A DNA stretch of 64,000 nt from UBA2330 sp035443185 (lineage in GTDB: Bacteria > Bacteroidota > Ignavibacteria > Tepidaquicellales > Tepidaquicellaceae): contig DAORRV010000001.1 of assembly GCA_035443185.1 (NCBI GenBank), positions 1-64,000 on the forward strand. The letters are read 5' to 3'. This document shows, piece by piece, positions 18,379 to 28,602 of this stretch. Within the stretch, counting starts at the first letter, position 1. Every line of letters begins with the position of its first letter. The notes beneath the pieces are model-generated. The model was not told the DNA's origin. It searched no databases and saw nothing but the letters and a program-made list of their open reading frames with translations. Both the position numbers and the translations under genes were made by a program.

Positions 18379-18417
18379 TAATTGGGAAAGTCTGGAAAGC
18401 ATATATAGGAAAATATT

Positions 18418-18517
18418 NNNNNNNNNNNNNNNNNNNNNNNNNNNNNNNNNNNNNNNNNNNNNNNNNNNNNNNNNNNNNNNNNNNNNNNNNNNNNNNNNNN
18501 NNNNNNNNNNNNNNNNN
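18418..18517. other. Assembly gap (100 Ns)
   Basis: The run of exactly 100 Ns is a conventional scaffold spacer, so the true length is unknown. The flanks share no obvious repeat. Neither side (18379-18417, 18518-18607) holds a supportable gene. Genes missing here could include the rest of a thiamin-uptake locus. Confidence 0.95.
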
Positions 18518-18607
18518 TTCCGGTTTCATCTTTAATCTTCACCTGCAAAACTGTCAGGTTTCATTTCCACACTCCAAACCCACCAACTAATTCCGCATCA
18601 TCCGGCT

Positions 18608-20026
18608 TCAGTTCACTTTATATTTTATATTTATACCCGCAGAAAGATTCGTCGTACCCGATGGAGTAAATATGCTCATTATATTATTCGTCCCAATATC
18701 GATCATCACAGGTCCGGTTTCTATTCCAAGACCGATACTTACTAATGTATTCTCAGCTCCTCCAAAAGTCAGTCCTGCTCTTGTAGAAATTATATCTCCT
18801 GCATTATACTCTGCTCCAAGTCCAAATCTAGGTTTAGTTGTACCTCCAAGATTATCTGTAATCCCCTGAATATAATCAAATGATATACTGCCAATTTCAA
18901 GTCCTGAAAGTTCTTTATCTTTTTTAGTATAAATTTTGTATGTCACGCCAAGTCTTGCTGTAGTTGGCAGACTGATACTGAAATCAGATACAGGTGTTTT
19001 CGTTGATTTTACAGCATCCTTAAGAGAATCGATCTGCTCCTGATTTGTTACATCGGTAATAATAAAATTTCCATTATTATAATATGTTGCATTGTTTGTA
19101 TTCCATTTTATATATCCAATATCAGTTATACTCAATCCAACACTAAGTTTCCCCTGATCCGAAAACTTTTTTAAAATAAAATTAACTCCTGCATCAAATC
19201 CTAATCCGAATCCCGCATTTCCTGATGGAAATTTTATAGTGACATCATCTGTAAGCCCTGAATATAGAAATTCAGATTCACCTGTTGATTGTATAGTATT
19301 CTGTGAATTAGTTTGTATTGTAAGATTATTTTTTGTGGTCTCAAAATAATATATTCCGAACTGAGGTTTTACAGCCGCACCGATTGCTATGGTTTCGAAT
19401 AAATTATTTCTTTTGATCTTTAATAATTTAGCAAAAGAAATGTTTAGCTGCCTTGTCCAGTAAACGTTGAGAGAATTATTCTCAAGATTATATAATCTGT
19501 CAGGTTCATTTCCATATAACCCCAATTCCCAAAAATCTTTTGTAAGCAAAAAATCCGAAACTATCCTGTCTTCAAGCGAGATACCTATAGTACCAATGTT
19601 TCCGTGATTATACAGAAAGGAAAGTAATTTTCCTGATGATGTCAAAGTGGATTTTTGATCACTTGCTGAATTTATAATATTTCGTTTATCAGATTCGGTC
19701 AGAGTAGTTGAGCTTCCGTCTGTGTTTTCTCCGAAGTAATCATTATAAAAATCCAATGAAAGATAATCACTGTTGGTTAGAAATTGAAAAGTTGTTAATA
19801 CATTAAAATAAAATTTAGAATTATTACCACCTCTTTGGAAAACTATATTTGCAGGATTTTGATTAAAGGCATCTACATCGTATGAATTTGACACTGACGT
19901 TGAACCCATTGACAGACCTCTGACATCATACAATATCTGTGAATTAATACTGCTTGATGAAAGAATGAAAATTAAAGTGAGAAGTAAATTTTTGATATTG
20001 AAAACTGCTTTTATTTTTTCAATCAA
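18608..20026 (-). CDS. Outer-membrane beta-barrel protein (DUF5723-like)
   Basis: This 472-residue protein has a signal sequence (residues about 10-30). The mature start, YDVRGLSMGSTSVSNSYDVDAFNQNPANIVF, resembles the DUF5723/FadL-like barrels of Bacteroidota. The remainder is amphipathic strands such as GFGLGFDAGVNFILKKF and PRFGLGAEYNAGDIISTRAG, typical of PorV-type barrels. It overlaps the stop of the upstream lipoprotein gene by 8 bases, so the two form a translationally coupled pair. A role in the T9SS or in surface transport is possible but unproved. Confidence 0.72.
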   Translation of the reverse strand: MIEKIKAVFNIKNLLLTLIFILSSSSINSQILYDVRGLSMGSTSVSNSYDVDAFNQNPANIVFQRGGNNSKFYFNVLTTFQFLTNSDYLSLDFYNDYFGENTDGSSTTLTESDKRNIINSASDQKSTLTSSGKLLSFLYNHGNIGTIGISLEDRIVSDFLLTKDFWELGLYGNEPDRLYNLENNSLNVYWTRQLNISFAKLLKIKRNNLFETIAIGAAVKPQFGIYYFETTKNNLTIQTNSQNTIQSTGESEFLYSGLTDDVTIKFPSGNAGFGLGFDAGVNFILKKFSDQGKLSVGLSITDIGYIKWNTNNATYYNNGNFIITDVTNQEQIDSLKDAVKSTKTPVSDFSISLPTTARLGVTYKIYTKKDKELSGLEIGSISFDYIQGITDNLGGTTKPRFGLGAEYNAGDIISTRAGLTFGGAENTLVSIGLGIETGPVMIDIGTNNIMSIFTPSGTTNLSAGINIKYKVN

Positions 20027-21596
20027 AATCTAATCTGTATGAAAGTGTACCATATCCGGCTATACTAATTTTATCACCCGAACGTATTTTTACATTGTTA
20101 AACGGATCAGGTATATAATTTGGGTCTGTAAACAACTGATTCTCAAATATTATCTTACCCATACGTTTGATCTTTGATATATCAGTACTGTCTAACTCAG
20201 CACTGTATGAAGTAACTGTTGGTAGAGAAGAATATCCATCCGGACCTACTGATCCTGCATTAAATATAACTGATGAATCCTGATTATTACTTATCATTAA
20301 TGTTATCGGAAGCAGTGGATTAAAATTTGAATCCAGCACCAAAACTTTCGCCACATTTTTTAATGGAATTCCATTTACAGAAGTTAAAGTGAAAATTAAT
20401 TTTTTCGCCTTATCAAGATTATTTCTTTGTTCCTCATTATCTATACCCACATCTGCTGTATCTCTGAATATAACCGGCTTCGTAATACTGACATTTAAAG
20501 GTACCTGTAAGATCAGCTTTAATGAAAGACTGTCTGTATAATTGACAGCTCCTTCCTGATAATCAAAATTTAAAAAATCAGTTCTCTCGAGAAAGATTTT
20601 TTTAGGGATGTTGTTAATAAATTCAAGTATGTTGCTGTTATTTTCATTTATCGGATATGCAAGTGAATCATCTTTTTGAGGTAATGTAAGTGAAAAGATT
20701 GTATCAATTTTATCACCCGGCTCACCATACTTCAAATATTTTAATCTGACTCTGTGACCATTTTTATTTTCACCTACTAAAGAAATATTCCTGAAATCGA
20801 CCTGATATAGTTCAGTAAATTTTTTTACGACAAAGAAATTTTTATCCGGAGTAATATTTGAAAAAGAAAGTTCTCCTTCCGGTACATCTGAACCAAATGG
20901 ATCAAGTATTTCTTCAAAACTAACTCCTGTATTTAGCGGTTTCAAAATCCCTTGCATGCTCTTAATTGAATACTCCGACAATACATAACTGAATTTTACG
21001 GGCACTGGAACTGCGGAGTTAAATAATATTCTTATATAAAGCTGATTATCAGGTTTTTTATTTTTTATATAATGATCTGATAAATTTAAATTTATTGTTA
21101 AATTCTTTCCGGAGTTCACAGTTCCGTCTATTCTGACAGTATCATTACTGTTTTTTTGGAATAAATTTTTTATAGTTGCATCAAATGAATAATTGCTTTC
21201 AAGGTCATTATAAAATGTAAAGTTTAAATCTCCTGTCAGAAAATCCATACCGGTAACAAAGGTTGAATCATTTATTGTAATTATAGTATCAAGCTCTAAT
21301 GTACTTGCAGAAGTAACGAATGTCTTTTTTATTCCGTCGAATTTGATATCCTCTCCAAAGATTCTTCTGTAATTTGATTCTCCGTAAATAAACAAAAGAT
21401 TATTGTTGGAAGAATCTATTCCTATATTATTGCTTCTGTCAATAATGTCAAAAATGTTATAATTTTTTATAGTAAAAGGAATCCTCAGGTCAATGTCGTA
21501 ATTTGGGAGTGCAGGAGATTTGATCTCACAACTGCAGAACAAAATTGAAATAATAAAAAAAGAAATAAATTTTGCGGTAAAAAATCTGATATGCAT
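20019..21596 (-). CDS. Large hypothetical lipoprotein coupled to the barrel gene
   Basis: This 525-residue exported protein has a hydrophobic leader (FISFFIISILFCSC), with the lipid-attachment Cys at about residue 21-23, followed by EIKSPALPNYDIDLRIPF. The mature part is rich in beta strands and Asn/Asp, with no domain I recognise. Its 8-base overlap with the barrel gene suggests a lipoprotein/barrel complex at the outer membrane. Function unknown. Confidence 0.72.
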   Translation of the reverse strand: MHIRFFTAKFISFFIISILFCSCEIKSPALPNYDIDLRIPFTIKNYNIFDIIDRSNNIGIDSSNNNLLFIYGESNYRRIFGEDIKFDGIKKTFVTSASTLELDTIITINDSTFVTGMDFLTGDLNFTFYNDLESNYSFDATIKNLFQKNSNDTVRIDGTVNSGKNLTINLNLSDHYIKNKKPDNQLYIRILFNSAVPVPVKFSYVLSEYSIKSMQGILKPLNTGVSFEEILDPFGSDVPEGELSFSNITPDKNFFVVKKFTELYQVDFRNISLVGENKNGHRVRLKYLKYGEPGDKIDTIFSLTLPQKDDSLAYPINENNSNILEFINNIPKKIFLERTDFLNFDYQEGAVNYTDSLSLKLILQVPLNVSITKPVIFRDTADVGIDNEEQRNNLDKAKKLIFTLTSVNGIPLKNVAKVLVLDSNFNPLLPITLMISNNQDSSVIFNAGSVGPDGYSSLPTVTSYSAELDSTDISKIKRMGKIIFENQLFTDPNYIPDPFNNVKIRSGDKISIAGYGTLSYRLDFD

Positions 21597-21932
21597 AAAG
21601 TAGATTGCAATATTGATTCTATAGCAATCTTTGAAAGTTAATAATTTTTTTTATTAATTTAGTTAAATATATTTGAAATTAAACTGAATTATTTAAATTC
21701 TCTATATAGCTCTGAATTTCAATTTATGATCTTAGAAAAGAAAAACCATTTTCACAAACATATAAAATTGCAATTTGACTTTCCAATGTAATAACGATAA
21801 TTTACACCAGTAAGTCTTGATGAAACTCATAATATCAGAGACTTTGAAAATTGAAGATAAAAATCAATATAAACTTTAAATGAAATTGAATATATTAACA
21901 CACCTAATAATAAATTAAACCAATCAAATAAA
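21597..21932. other. Intergenic region upstream of recA
   Basis: This divergent spacer between the lipoprotein gene (-) and recA (+) is A/T-rich. I see no clear SOS box of a known type, no hairpin with a T-run and no coding remnant. The promoters of both genes must lie here. Confidence 0.5.
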
Positions 21933-23012
21933 ATGGCAGAAGATAAAGAATCAAAAATGAAATCTCTCGATTTAGCTCTCGAGCAGATACAGAAGGAATA
22001 TGGCAAAGGTGCTATTATGAAACTCGGTGATAAGCCGATTTTAAAGCTTGCTTCGATCTCCACTGGTTCGATCTCTTTAGATGCAGCACTGGGAATTGGC
22101 GGCGTTCCAAGAGGCAGGATCCTCGAAATTTACGGACAGGAATCATCCGGTAAGACGACCATCTGTCTTCACATAATTGCTGAAGCTCAGAAAAATGGCG
22201 GTCTTGCAGCGTTCATTGATACAGAACATGCACTTGATACAGGATATGCTCAGAAGCTGGGTGTCGATGTCAATAATCTGCTGATTTCACAACCCGAATA
22301 CGGTGAGCAGGCTCTTGAGATCTGCGAAACTCTGGTAAGAAGTAATTCTCTTGATGTTATAGTTGTCGATTCCGTTGCAGCTCTTACACCAAGAGCTGAG
22401 ATCGAAGGTGAAATGGGTGACGCTGTAATGGGAATGCAGGCTAGGCTTATGTCTCAGGCATTGAGAAAATTAACTGCTGCAGTTTCAAAATCCAATGTTG
22501 TTCTTATTTTCACAAATCAGATGAGAGAAAAGATCGGTATTATGTTTGGTGATCCGAATACGACAACAGGCGGTAAAGCTCTTAAATTTTATGCATCTGT
22601 GAGAATGGAGATCAAAAGGATCGCTGCTATTAAAGACGGTACTGATGTGATCGGAAACAGAACAAGAGTCAAAGTGGTAAAAAATAAAGTCGCTCCGCCT
22701 TTTAAAGAAGTGGAATTTGATATTATTTATAATGAAGGAATTTCAAAGATCGGTGATCTAATCGACATGGCAGTGAATAAAGAAATAATTAAGAAATCCG
22801 GAGCGTGGTTTGCTTATGATGATAACAGAATGCAGGGCAGAGACGGTGTGAAAAAATTCATGCAGGAAGACCGAAAGACACTTATGAAATTATATGCTGA
22901 AGTAAAAAAATCTCTCGGTATTACAGATGATGCAGAAGAACCTACAAATGGTAAAGCTCCTCTGGCTGAGACGGTTACTGCTGATGAAGATTCATCTTCA
23001 AAAAAGAAATAA
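21933..23012 (+). CDS. recA: Recombinase RecA
   Basis: RecA forms ATP-dependent filaments on single-stranded DNA for strand exchange and stimulates LexA self-cleavage. The 359 residues match the family. Walker A is GQESSGKTT (about residue 69), Walker B VIVVDSVAALTPRAE (about 144), loop L1 GEMGDAVMGMQARLMSQALR and loop L2 FTNQMREKIGIMFGDPNTTT. Small family variants are DT for DP in EHALDTGYA and TTTGG for TTPGG. The C-terminus is acidic then basic (EDSSSKKK). A terminator separates it from recX. Confidence 0.97.
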   Translation: MAEDKESKMKSLDLALEQIQKEYGKGAIMKLGDKPILKLASISTGSISLDAALGIGGVPRGRILEIYGQESSGKTTICLHIIAEAQKNGGLAAFIDTEHALDTGYAQKLGVDVNNLLISQPEYGEQALEICETLVRSNSLDVIVVDSVAALTPRAEIEGEMGDAVMGMQARLMSQALRKLTAAVSKSNVVLIFTNQMREKIGIMFGDPNTTTGGKALKFYASVRMEIKRIAAIKDGTDVIGNRTRVKVVKNKVAPPFKEVEFDIIYNEGISKIGDLIDMAVNKEIIKKSGAWFAYDDNRMQGRDGVKKFMQEDRKTLMKLYAEVKKSLGITDDAEEPTNGKAPLAETVTADEDSSSKKK

Positions 23013-23036
23013 TTAATTTGTGTGAATTATAATATA

Positions 23037-23069
23037 CTGCTGATCTGAAAATGGTCAGCAGTTTTTTTT
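23037..23069 (+). terminator. Terminator between recA and recX, abutting the recX start
   Basis: CTGCTGATC (23037-23045) pairs with GGTCAGCAG (23053-23061) with one T-G pair, followed by eight Ts. The recX ATG begins at 23070, directly after the T-run, so there is no room for a normal ribosome-binding site outside the hairpin. RecX would be made only from readthrough transcripts. Confidence 0.85.
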
Positions 23070-23693
23070 ATGAAAATATCAGGAATAGAAAAACAGAAAA
23101 AAGACAAACAAAGATATAATATTCTGATAGATGGTGAGTTTTATACCGGGTTATATGAGGATACTATATTTAAATTTGGTTTGAGGATCGGAGATGAGAT
23201 CAGTGAAAAGGATATTGAAGATATAAAAGACTATGATGAATTTAATTATGCAAAGACATGTGCATACAGATCACTTGCTTACAGACAGCGAAGTAAAAAG
23301 GAATTGATCACAAAACTCAAACAGAAAAAAATTTCTTTACCTGTTATTATGAAAGTAATAGATCTTCTCGAAGAACAGAAATATTTGAACGATGAGGACT
23401 TTGCTGAAAATTTTGTGAAAGAAAAAATTAAAAATAAACCATCAGGGAAAAGAACTCTGATATTCAAACTTCAAGAAAAAGGCATTAGCAAAGAGATCTC
23501 TGAAGACGTAACTGCTAAGAATTATTCAGCGGAAGATGAATATGCTGCTGCAGCAAAACTACTGACTAAATTTATAAAAAAGGGAAGGTTTAAAGATGAT
23601 TATGATAAAAAATCTAAGTGCTTCAGACATTTAGTATCAAAAGGTTTTAACTTCGATACAGCCAACCGCCTGCTGTCTGAAACAGAGCTCTGA
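23070..23693 (+). CDS. recX: Regulatory protein RecX
   Basis: RecX binds and caps RecA filaments, limiting recombination. The 207 residues are helical, with three-helix repeats: FNYAKTCAYRSLAYRQRSKK (first RecX repeat), EQKYLNDEDFAENFVKEKI (the conserved 'YLDDxxFA' motif) and a C-terminal HLVSKGFNFDTANRLL. The start at 23070 is supported by the typical opening ISGIEKQKKDKQRYNILIDG. It lies 57 bases after recA and behind a terminator. Confidence 0.9.
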   Translation: MKISGIEKQKKDKQRYNILIDGEFYTGLYEDTIFKFGLRIGDEISEKDIEDIKDYDEFNYAKTCAYRSLAYRQRSKKELITKLKQKKISLPVIMKVIDLLEEQKYLNDEDFAENFVKEKIKNKPSGKRTLIFKLQEKGISKEISEDVTAKNYSAEDEYAAAAKLLTKFIKKGRFKDDYDKKSKCFRHLVSKGFNFDTANRLLSETEL

Positions 23694-23983
23694 ATTTATT
23701 GAAATACTTTATTCTATCCATTGAATACTACCTGACATTGCATACTTTAATTGTTTAAGTTATAGTACATCCTATTCTTAAAACCTAATCACTTACTTCT
23801 TTTAGGAACTTCAAAATTTCCGAAAACCGGAAATATCAGGACTTAAAATTTCCAATACAATTATGATAATTATCATATTCAGTATTGACCACTGTCATTA
23901 AGTAATTGTGTCGATTTTGCTTTATTATTAATAAAATGATGTATCATTTTTATTAATCTTTAAAATAAGTACAGTACAAGCAT

Positions 23984-25198
23984 ATGGAAAATATGATTTA
24001 TTCAGAGTTTTCGAAATATGAAGAAGAACTTAAAGAAAGTTTCAGCCAAAAATACAGTTTACCTGATATTGAGATTGACCTTATTGTAAAAGATCTGCGG
24101 ACAATAGTAATGCAGATGATCAAGTTAATGAGAGACGGTAAATCGGTTCATGAAAAATTCTTTTCGGATATAATACTGAATTCTGTAGATGCAATTATTG
24201 GCTTTGACAATAATTTGAAAATTTTCCTTTGGAACAAAGGCGCGGAGTTAATCTTTGGGTATTCAAAAAATGAAATTATGGGAAAAGAAATTTCTGAATT
24301 GGTTCCAGTTTATTTACAGGATAAAGGAGAGATTGAGTTCCTCGTAAAAGAAGTGGATCAAAAAGGATTTATTACAAATTATGAATCAGAAAGATTAACC
24401 AAGAAAGGTGAGATTATTAATGTCAGCATAACCAGGTTTACAATTTTTAATGAAAATAAGGAAAAGATCGGATCTGTAGGAACGGTCAGAGACATTACAA
24501 CAATTAAAAATCTTGAAAAGGAACTGAGAGAAAAGGAAAAACTTGGACTTATTGGAGAAGTCGTTTCAAGTATTGCACACAGTCTGTCAAATCCATTAAA
24601 CATAATTTCAGGTAATGCAGATTACCTCTTAATGGATAAAAGTGAAAATGATGAAGGGTATGAAGAACTGAAATGTATTCTTGATGAAACTATCAGGATC
24701 ACAAAATCCATCAGGCATCTGTTAAATTTTTCCAGACCATTAAATATATCCCGTGAGAAAAACAACATTAATGATATAATTGAAAAAGCTGTTTCTGGCA
24801 ATAAGTTTTTAATTAAAGACAAAAAGATCTCCTTCAGAAAAATCTTAAATCCCAATATCCCGGAGATCAACATTGACAAATCCGAGATAGAAGAGACTAT
24901 TTGTAATATTTTAACTAATGCTGTACAGGCTATAAAAAATTCAGGCGAGATCACAATTAAAACAGGTTCATGTAACGATCATATCAATATCGAAATCTCT
25001 GACAATGGTGAAGGGATCCCAAAGGTAAACCTCGAGAAAATTTTTACTCCATTCTACTCATCCAAAGAATACGGCAAAGGAACAGGTCTTGGTCTTTCAA
25101 TTGCCAAACGAATTATTGTTGAACACGGAGGAGAGATCTCTGCAACTTCAAAACCCGGTAAAGGTACAAAGTTTTTTATAAAACTACCTGTTAAATAA
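23984..25198 (+). CDS. PAS-domain sensor histidine kinase (NtrB/AtoS type)
   Basis: This 404-residue cytoplasmic kinase has no membrane segments. An N-terminal helical region (1-60) precedes a PAS domain (about 62-175; ILNSVDAIIGFDNNLKIFLW, FGYSKNEIMGKEI, GTVRDIT), then a HisKA domain with phospho-acceptor His199 (SIAHSLSNPLNIISG). The ATPase domain has N box CNILTNAVQAIKN, G1 DNGEGIP, F box EKIFTPFYSSK and G2 GKGTGLGLSIAKRI. No response regulator is adjacent. The NtrC-type regulator at 37.7 kb is a conceivable partner, since NtrB-like kinases usually feed sigma-54 activators (inference). Confidence 0.93.
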   Translation: MENMIYSEFSKYEEELKESFSQKYSLPDIEIDLIVKDLRTIVMQMIKLMRDGKSVHEKFFSDIILNSVDAIIGFDNNLKIFLWNKGAELIFGYSKNEIMGKEISELVPVYLQDKGEIEFLVKEVDQKGFITNYESERLTKKGEIINVSITRFTIFNENKEKIGSVGTVRDITTIKNLEKELREKEKLGLIGEVVSSIAHSLSNPLNIISGNADYLLMDKSENDEGYEELKCILDETIRITKSIRHLLNFSRPLNISREKNNINDIIEKAVSGNKFLIKDKKISFRKILNPNIPEINIDKSEIEETICNILTNAVQAIKNSGEITIKTGSCNDHINIEISDNGEGIPKVNLEKIFTPFYSSKEYGKGTGLGLSIAKRIIVEHGGEISATSKPGKGTKFFIKLPVK

Positions 25199-25450
25199 AT
25201 TCGGATTACTTAATCTTACTGCTAATTCTTATAATTTATTTTGAAAATTATTTAGCCTGCTTAAATTAATTTTTAAGTAAAAACTCCAGGCAATTTATCA
25301 CCTCTGACGACTTTGATTGGTCGTTCAAAAAAAGCGTTCTAAACAGTGTTGATTTAAATATCAATAATTTTGTTAAATAAACATTGATGATTCTGATTTA
25401 AATTTTTATTTTAAATTTACTTTCTAACAAACTGACTAAATATTTTTAAA

Positions 25451-27376
25451 ATGAAAAAATTATATATTCTGATATTTGTAATTTTATTTTCAGATTTATC
25501 TTACTCACAAACAGGAAATTCTCCTTACCCGGTAATTTTTATTCACGGTCTGAATTCAGATGACATGACCTGGAATACAACTTTAAATCAACTCAGCAAC
25601 ACTTGGAATCTCAGTAGTAATAATACTTTCCATGCTGTGCTGAATGCCAGAGGAGGTGACACTACTGAATTTAGTCAGGATGTTATATTCCCTCTCAGAG
25701 ATGTCAATGGTAATATAGTAAACTCAATTTCAAACTCGGATATATTTTCCATCAATTTCGGAAATTTCTGGAACAGAGATATTACAGACCCCAGAATTAT
25801 TTTGTATAATAATTCAACACCCGGCAGTAATCAGAATGCAAGTAATCAGTCGGCAATTATCAAACAGGGCTATGCTTTGAAAATTATGATAGACTCAGTT
25901 CTTAATGTTACAGGTGCTGAGAAAGTCATACTGGCAGCGCATTCTATGGGCGGACTTGCGATCAGGGAATATCTGCAGAGAAGAGAAAATGGTTTTCATA
26001 AATGGTGGATCGATCCGAATGATACACTAAACGGACATAAAGTCGCAAAAGTAATTACTATCGGCTCTCCGCATCAGGGAACTAATGTAACTCTGCAGGT
26101 CGGTGGAATTGATTTTAACAGCGAAGCAATCAGAGATATGAGAAGTTCATTTTCAGGAAGTTCAGTCGCCGGGTATATCTTCGGGAATTTGGAATCTGCA
26201 GTGCCTTCAACATATTATAATAAAGATCAGAATTGTAACGGAACCGAAAATGATACAATAATAGGAATTAATTCAGGTACAATAGATAATGTAAATATGT
26301 CATTACCCGATAATATTCAGTACACCTGGATCATGTCAAACTATCTGGGACTTGGCACTGACCTCGCTGTTCCATACAGCAGTCAGGCAATTTATAACGG
26401 AAGTATTTTTGCTCCGCCAGTTGTTTCAGATACTATCAGGACAAATAAAAACCATATTCAGGAAACCAGTGACAGCAGATCTTTGATCAGAGCATTGGAT
26501 GAACCGGACACAAAAGATTTTGCATATGACATTTCATTCAATAAAAGTTATGCCGGCTTTATTACTCTGCAGAGTAAAGTTATTACAGCAGATTCAGATT
26601 ATTATAAACTAAAAACATTAACCGGCGGAAAAATTACTGTAACAATGAATTCAGTTAATGCAGGAGTTACAAATATTTCATTGCTCAATCAGGATGGCAG
26701 TATAATAGTTTCTAAAAATATTTCAAATTCTCCTGACAGTATTATTTATTTTTCACCACCTGGAGAATATTTTCTTAAAATTATAGGTAACAGTAATCAA
26801 AACCTAAATTTGAATTCATATAGTTTTAATACAGGTATTGTGCCGGCTGCCATGTTGAATCTGACTTTGGGTATAGAAGGATTTTGGGATGGAGTTTCAC
26901 AAATTGAAGATACTGTGAGAGTTTATCTCACAAACAGTTTCTCGCCTTTTGAAATAAAGGACTCTGCATTTGTTGTTCTAAATTCTTCAGGAAACGGTTT
27001 GGTTAATTTTATTCATACACCAATCGGATATAATTATGTAAAGATCATTCACAGAAATGCTCTTGAATTATGGAGCAAAGTGCCGATGTCATTTACAGGC
27101 GGCATCATTACGGATTTTGATTTTACTTCAGATCAGGAACAGGCTTTCGGAAATAATCAGATCCTGAAATCAGGGAGGTGGTGCATCTACAGTGGTGATA
27201 CAGATCATGACGGAATTATAGATGTGAGTGATCAGTCTGAAATTGATAATGATGTCTCAAATATTACTACAGGATATGTGAATTCTGACCTTACAGGTGA
27301 TTCCTTTGTAGATCTGTCTGATGCTTCGATTGCTGATAATAACGGGTTTAATTTTGTAAGTGTAATAAAACCCTGA
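25451..27376 (+). CDS. Secreted alpha/beta-hydrolase (lipase/esterase) with dockerin-like tail
   Basis: This 641-residue secreted enzyme has a signal peptide (MKKLYILIFVILFSDLSYSQ). Its alpha/beta-hydrolase domain (about 25-345) has the oxyanion strand PVIFIHGLNSDDMTW and the nucleophile elbow AAHSMGG with Ser165. This resembles PGAP1-like and triacylglycerol lipases. A beta-sandwich pair follows, then a C-terminal dockerin-like region (about 580-635) with two Ca2+-loop repeats, DTDHDGIIDVSD and DLTGDSFVDLSD. There is no T9SS domain. The last ~170 residues resemble those of the M23 protein at 61 kb. Confidence 0.87.
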   Translation: MKKLYILIFVILFSDLSYSQTGNSPYPVIFIHGLNSDDMTWNTTLNQLSNTWNLSSNNTFHAVLNARGGDTTEFSQDVIFPLRDVNGNIVNSISNSDIFSINFGNFWNRDITDPRIILYNNSTPGSNQNASNQSAIIKQGYALKIMIDSVLNVTGAEKVILAAHSMGGLAIREYLQRRENGFHKWWIDPNDTLNGHKVAKVITIGSPHQGTNVTLQVGGIDFNSEAIRDMRSSFSGSSVAGYIFGNLESAVPSTYYNKDQNCNGTENDTIIGINSGTIDNVNMSLPDNIQYTWIMSNYLGLGTDLAVPYSSQAIYNGSIFAPPVVSDTIRTNKNHIQETSDSRSLIRALDEPDTKDFAYDISFNKSYAGFITLQSKVITADSDYYKLKTLTGGKITVTMNSVNAGVTNISLLNQDGSIIVSKNISNSPDSIIYFSPPGEYFLKIIGNSNQNLNLNSYSFNTGIVPAAMLNLTLGIEGFWDGVSQIEDTVRVYLTNSFSPFEIKDSAFVVLNSSGNGLVNFIHTPIGYNYVKIIHRNALELWSKVPMSFTGGIITDFDFTSDQEQAFGNNQILKSGRWCIYSGDTDHDGIIDVSDQSEIDNDVSNITTGYVNSDLTGDSFVDLSDASIADNNGFNFVSVIKP

Positions 27377-27395
27377 TGATTAATTTTAAATTAAA

Positions 27396-27450
27396 AATGT
27401 TCAACGTTCAATATTTTTAAAATAAACATTGAACATTGAACATTGAACAT
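27396..27450. terminator. Inverted repeat between convergent genes, built on 7-bp repeats
   Basis: AATGTTCAACGTTCAAT (27396-27412) and ATTGAACATTGAACATT (27428-27444) pair with one mismatch. The right arm is part of three tandem ATTGAAC units (to about 27450). Placed between convergent genes, it probably ends both transcripts, although T-runs are weak. Confidence 0.55.
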
Positions 27451-27470
27451 AAACATTAAATTTTGAACAA

Positions 27471-28454
27471 TTATTTATTCAGTATCATTTTTATCTGCGT
27501 AGAATAATTTCCTGAAGTAAGCTTTGCAATATAGACTCCACTTGAAAGTTCGCTGCCGTCAAATTCTGTTTCATAACTACCCGCATTTTGTTTTGAATTT
27601 ACTAAAGTCTTTACTTCATTTCCAAGAATGTCATATACTTTGATCTTTACTTCGCTTGTGTTAGCAATACTATATCTGATCACAGTTTTAGGATTGAACG
27701 GATTTGGATAATTTTGCTCGAGTTTATAACTATCAGGAATTTCATTATTATTTGAAATGCCAACAAGCATATCTGAATTAATTCTTGTGACAGCAAAATT
27801 TCCCTGCAGACCTGTCGTCGGAGTATAACTGCTTTGCCAGCAGGCACTGAAGTCAGTTCCGTACCCTGGTATAGCAGTTCCGATTGCATCGACACTTCGT
27901 GAAGTACCTGTAAATCCGGTATGTCGAAGTTCAATTAGTAAATTACCGCTTTCATATATCCAACCGGAATCCAGTTCTATTTCCATACCAAATTCATTTG
28001 GAGTAGCTCCGCTTTTGAATGAAGCAGAATCAATAATCAATACACCTGACCTGACTAATGTTTGCGGTCCGACTACATTATTAACAAAAGTGAGACTTCT
28101 GTTAACCGGATCTACACATCCGCTTAAATAAACATCAAAGTTTGTAAATGTAACGGGAGTTGCCGGCCAGTCAGCAGTAGCTGAAACGGGAATTCTGAAA
28201 GTAAAAGAATTTATTCGAGAATTTATCAAAGCTGTGATCTGATTAGCATGAATAAGAAGCTGATAAGACCTTGGTGAATTTGCTAGTGGTCCTAAAAATG
28301 TAGCTGTACCGGGTAAATTTGAATATGCAGGCGGGACTACATTAAAATCTGAATTAGAAGTATTAATTGGATCAGGGTAACTATTGGAGTTGTTAAAAAT
28401 AATTAAAGCAAAACAAAAAAATATTAATAAAGAAATTTTGTGAAAATTTTTCAT
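27471..28454 (-). CDS. T9SS-secreted protein of unknown function
   Basis: This 327-residue protein has a signal peptide (residues about 5-25) and a beta-rich mature domain of about 210 residues (TFLGPLANSPRSYQLLIHAN and LINSRINSFTFRIPV at the start). The T9SS domain is LEQNYPNPFNPKTVIRY (about residue 243) to QIKMILNK. The N-terminal domain resembles the beta-sandwich surface domains common in secreted Bacteroidota proteins, but I cannot name it. A strong Shine-Dalgarno (GGAGGAG) precedes the ATG. Confidence 0.78.
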   Translation of the reverse strand: MKNFHKISLLIFFCFALIIFNNSNSYPDPINTSNSDFNVVPPAYSNLPGTATFLGPLANSPRSYQLLIHANQITALINSRINSFTFRIPVSATADWPATPVTFTNFDVYLSGCVDPVNRSLTFVNNVVGPQTLVRSGVLIIDSASFKSGATPNEFGMEIELDSGWIYESGNLLIELRHTGFTGTSRSVDAIGTAIPGYGTDFSACWQSSYTPTTGLQGNFAVTRINSDMLVGISNNNEIPDSYKLEQNYPNPFNPKTVIRYSIANTSEVKIKVYDILGNEVKTLVNSKQNAGSYETEFDGSELSSGVYIAKLTSGNYSTQIKMILNK

Positions 28455-28602
28455 GATCTCCTCCGTACTTGTTTAATTAATAAAAATTTTTATAATCTGA
28501 TTTTACTTAAAATAATTAATAGTTAATCAATGTTCAATATTTAATTTTAATAAATAATTGTATATGCGAATTTATTTTATTTACTATGTTATTTATTTTG
28601 AG

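Noticed and set aside
18341..18590. Open frames crossing the N gap on both strands
   Set aside because: They exist only because the gap is filled with Ns; no side shows a supportable gene.
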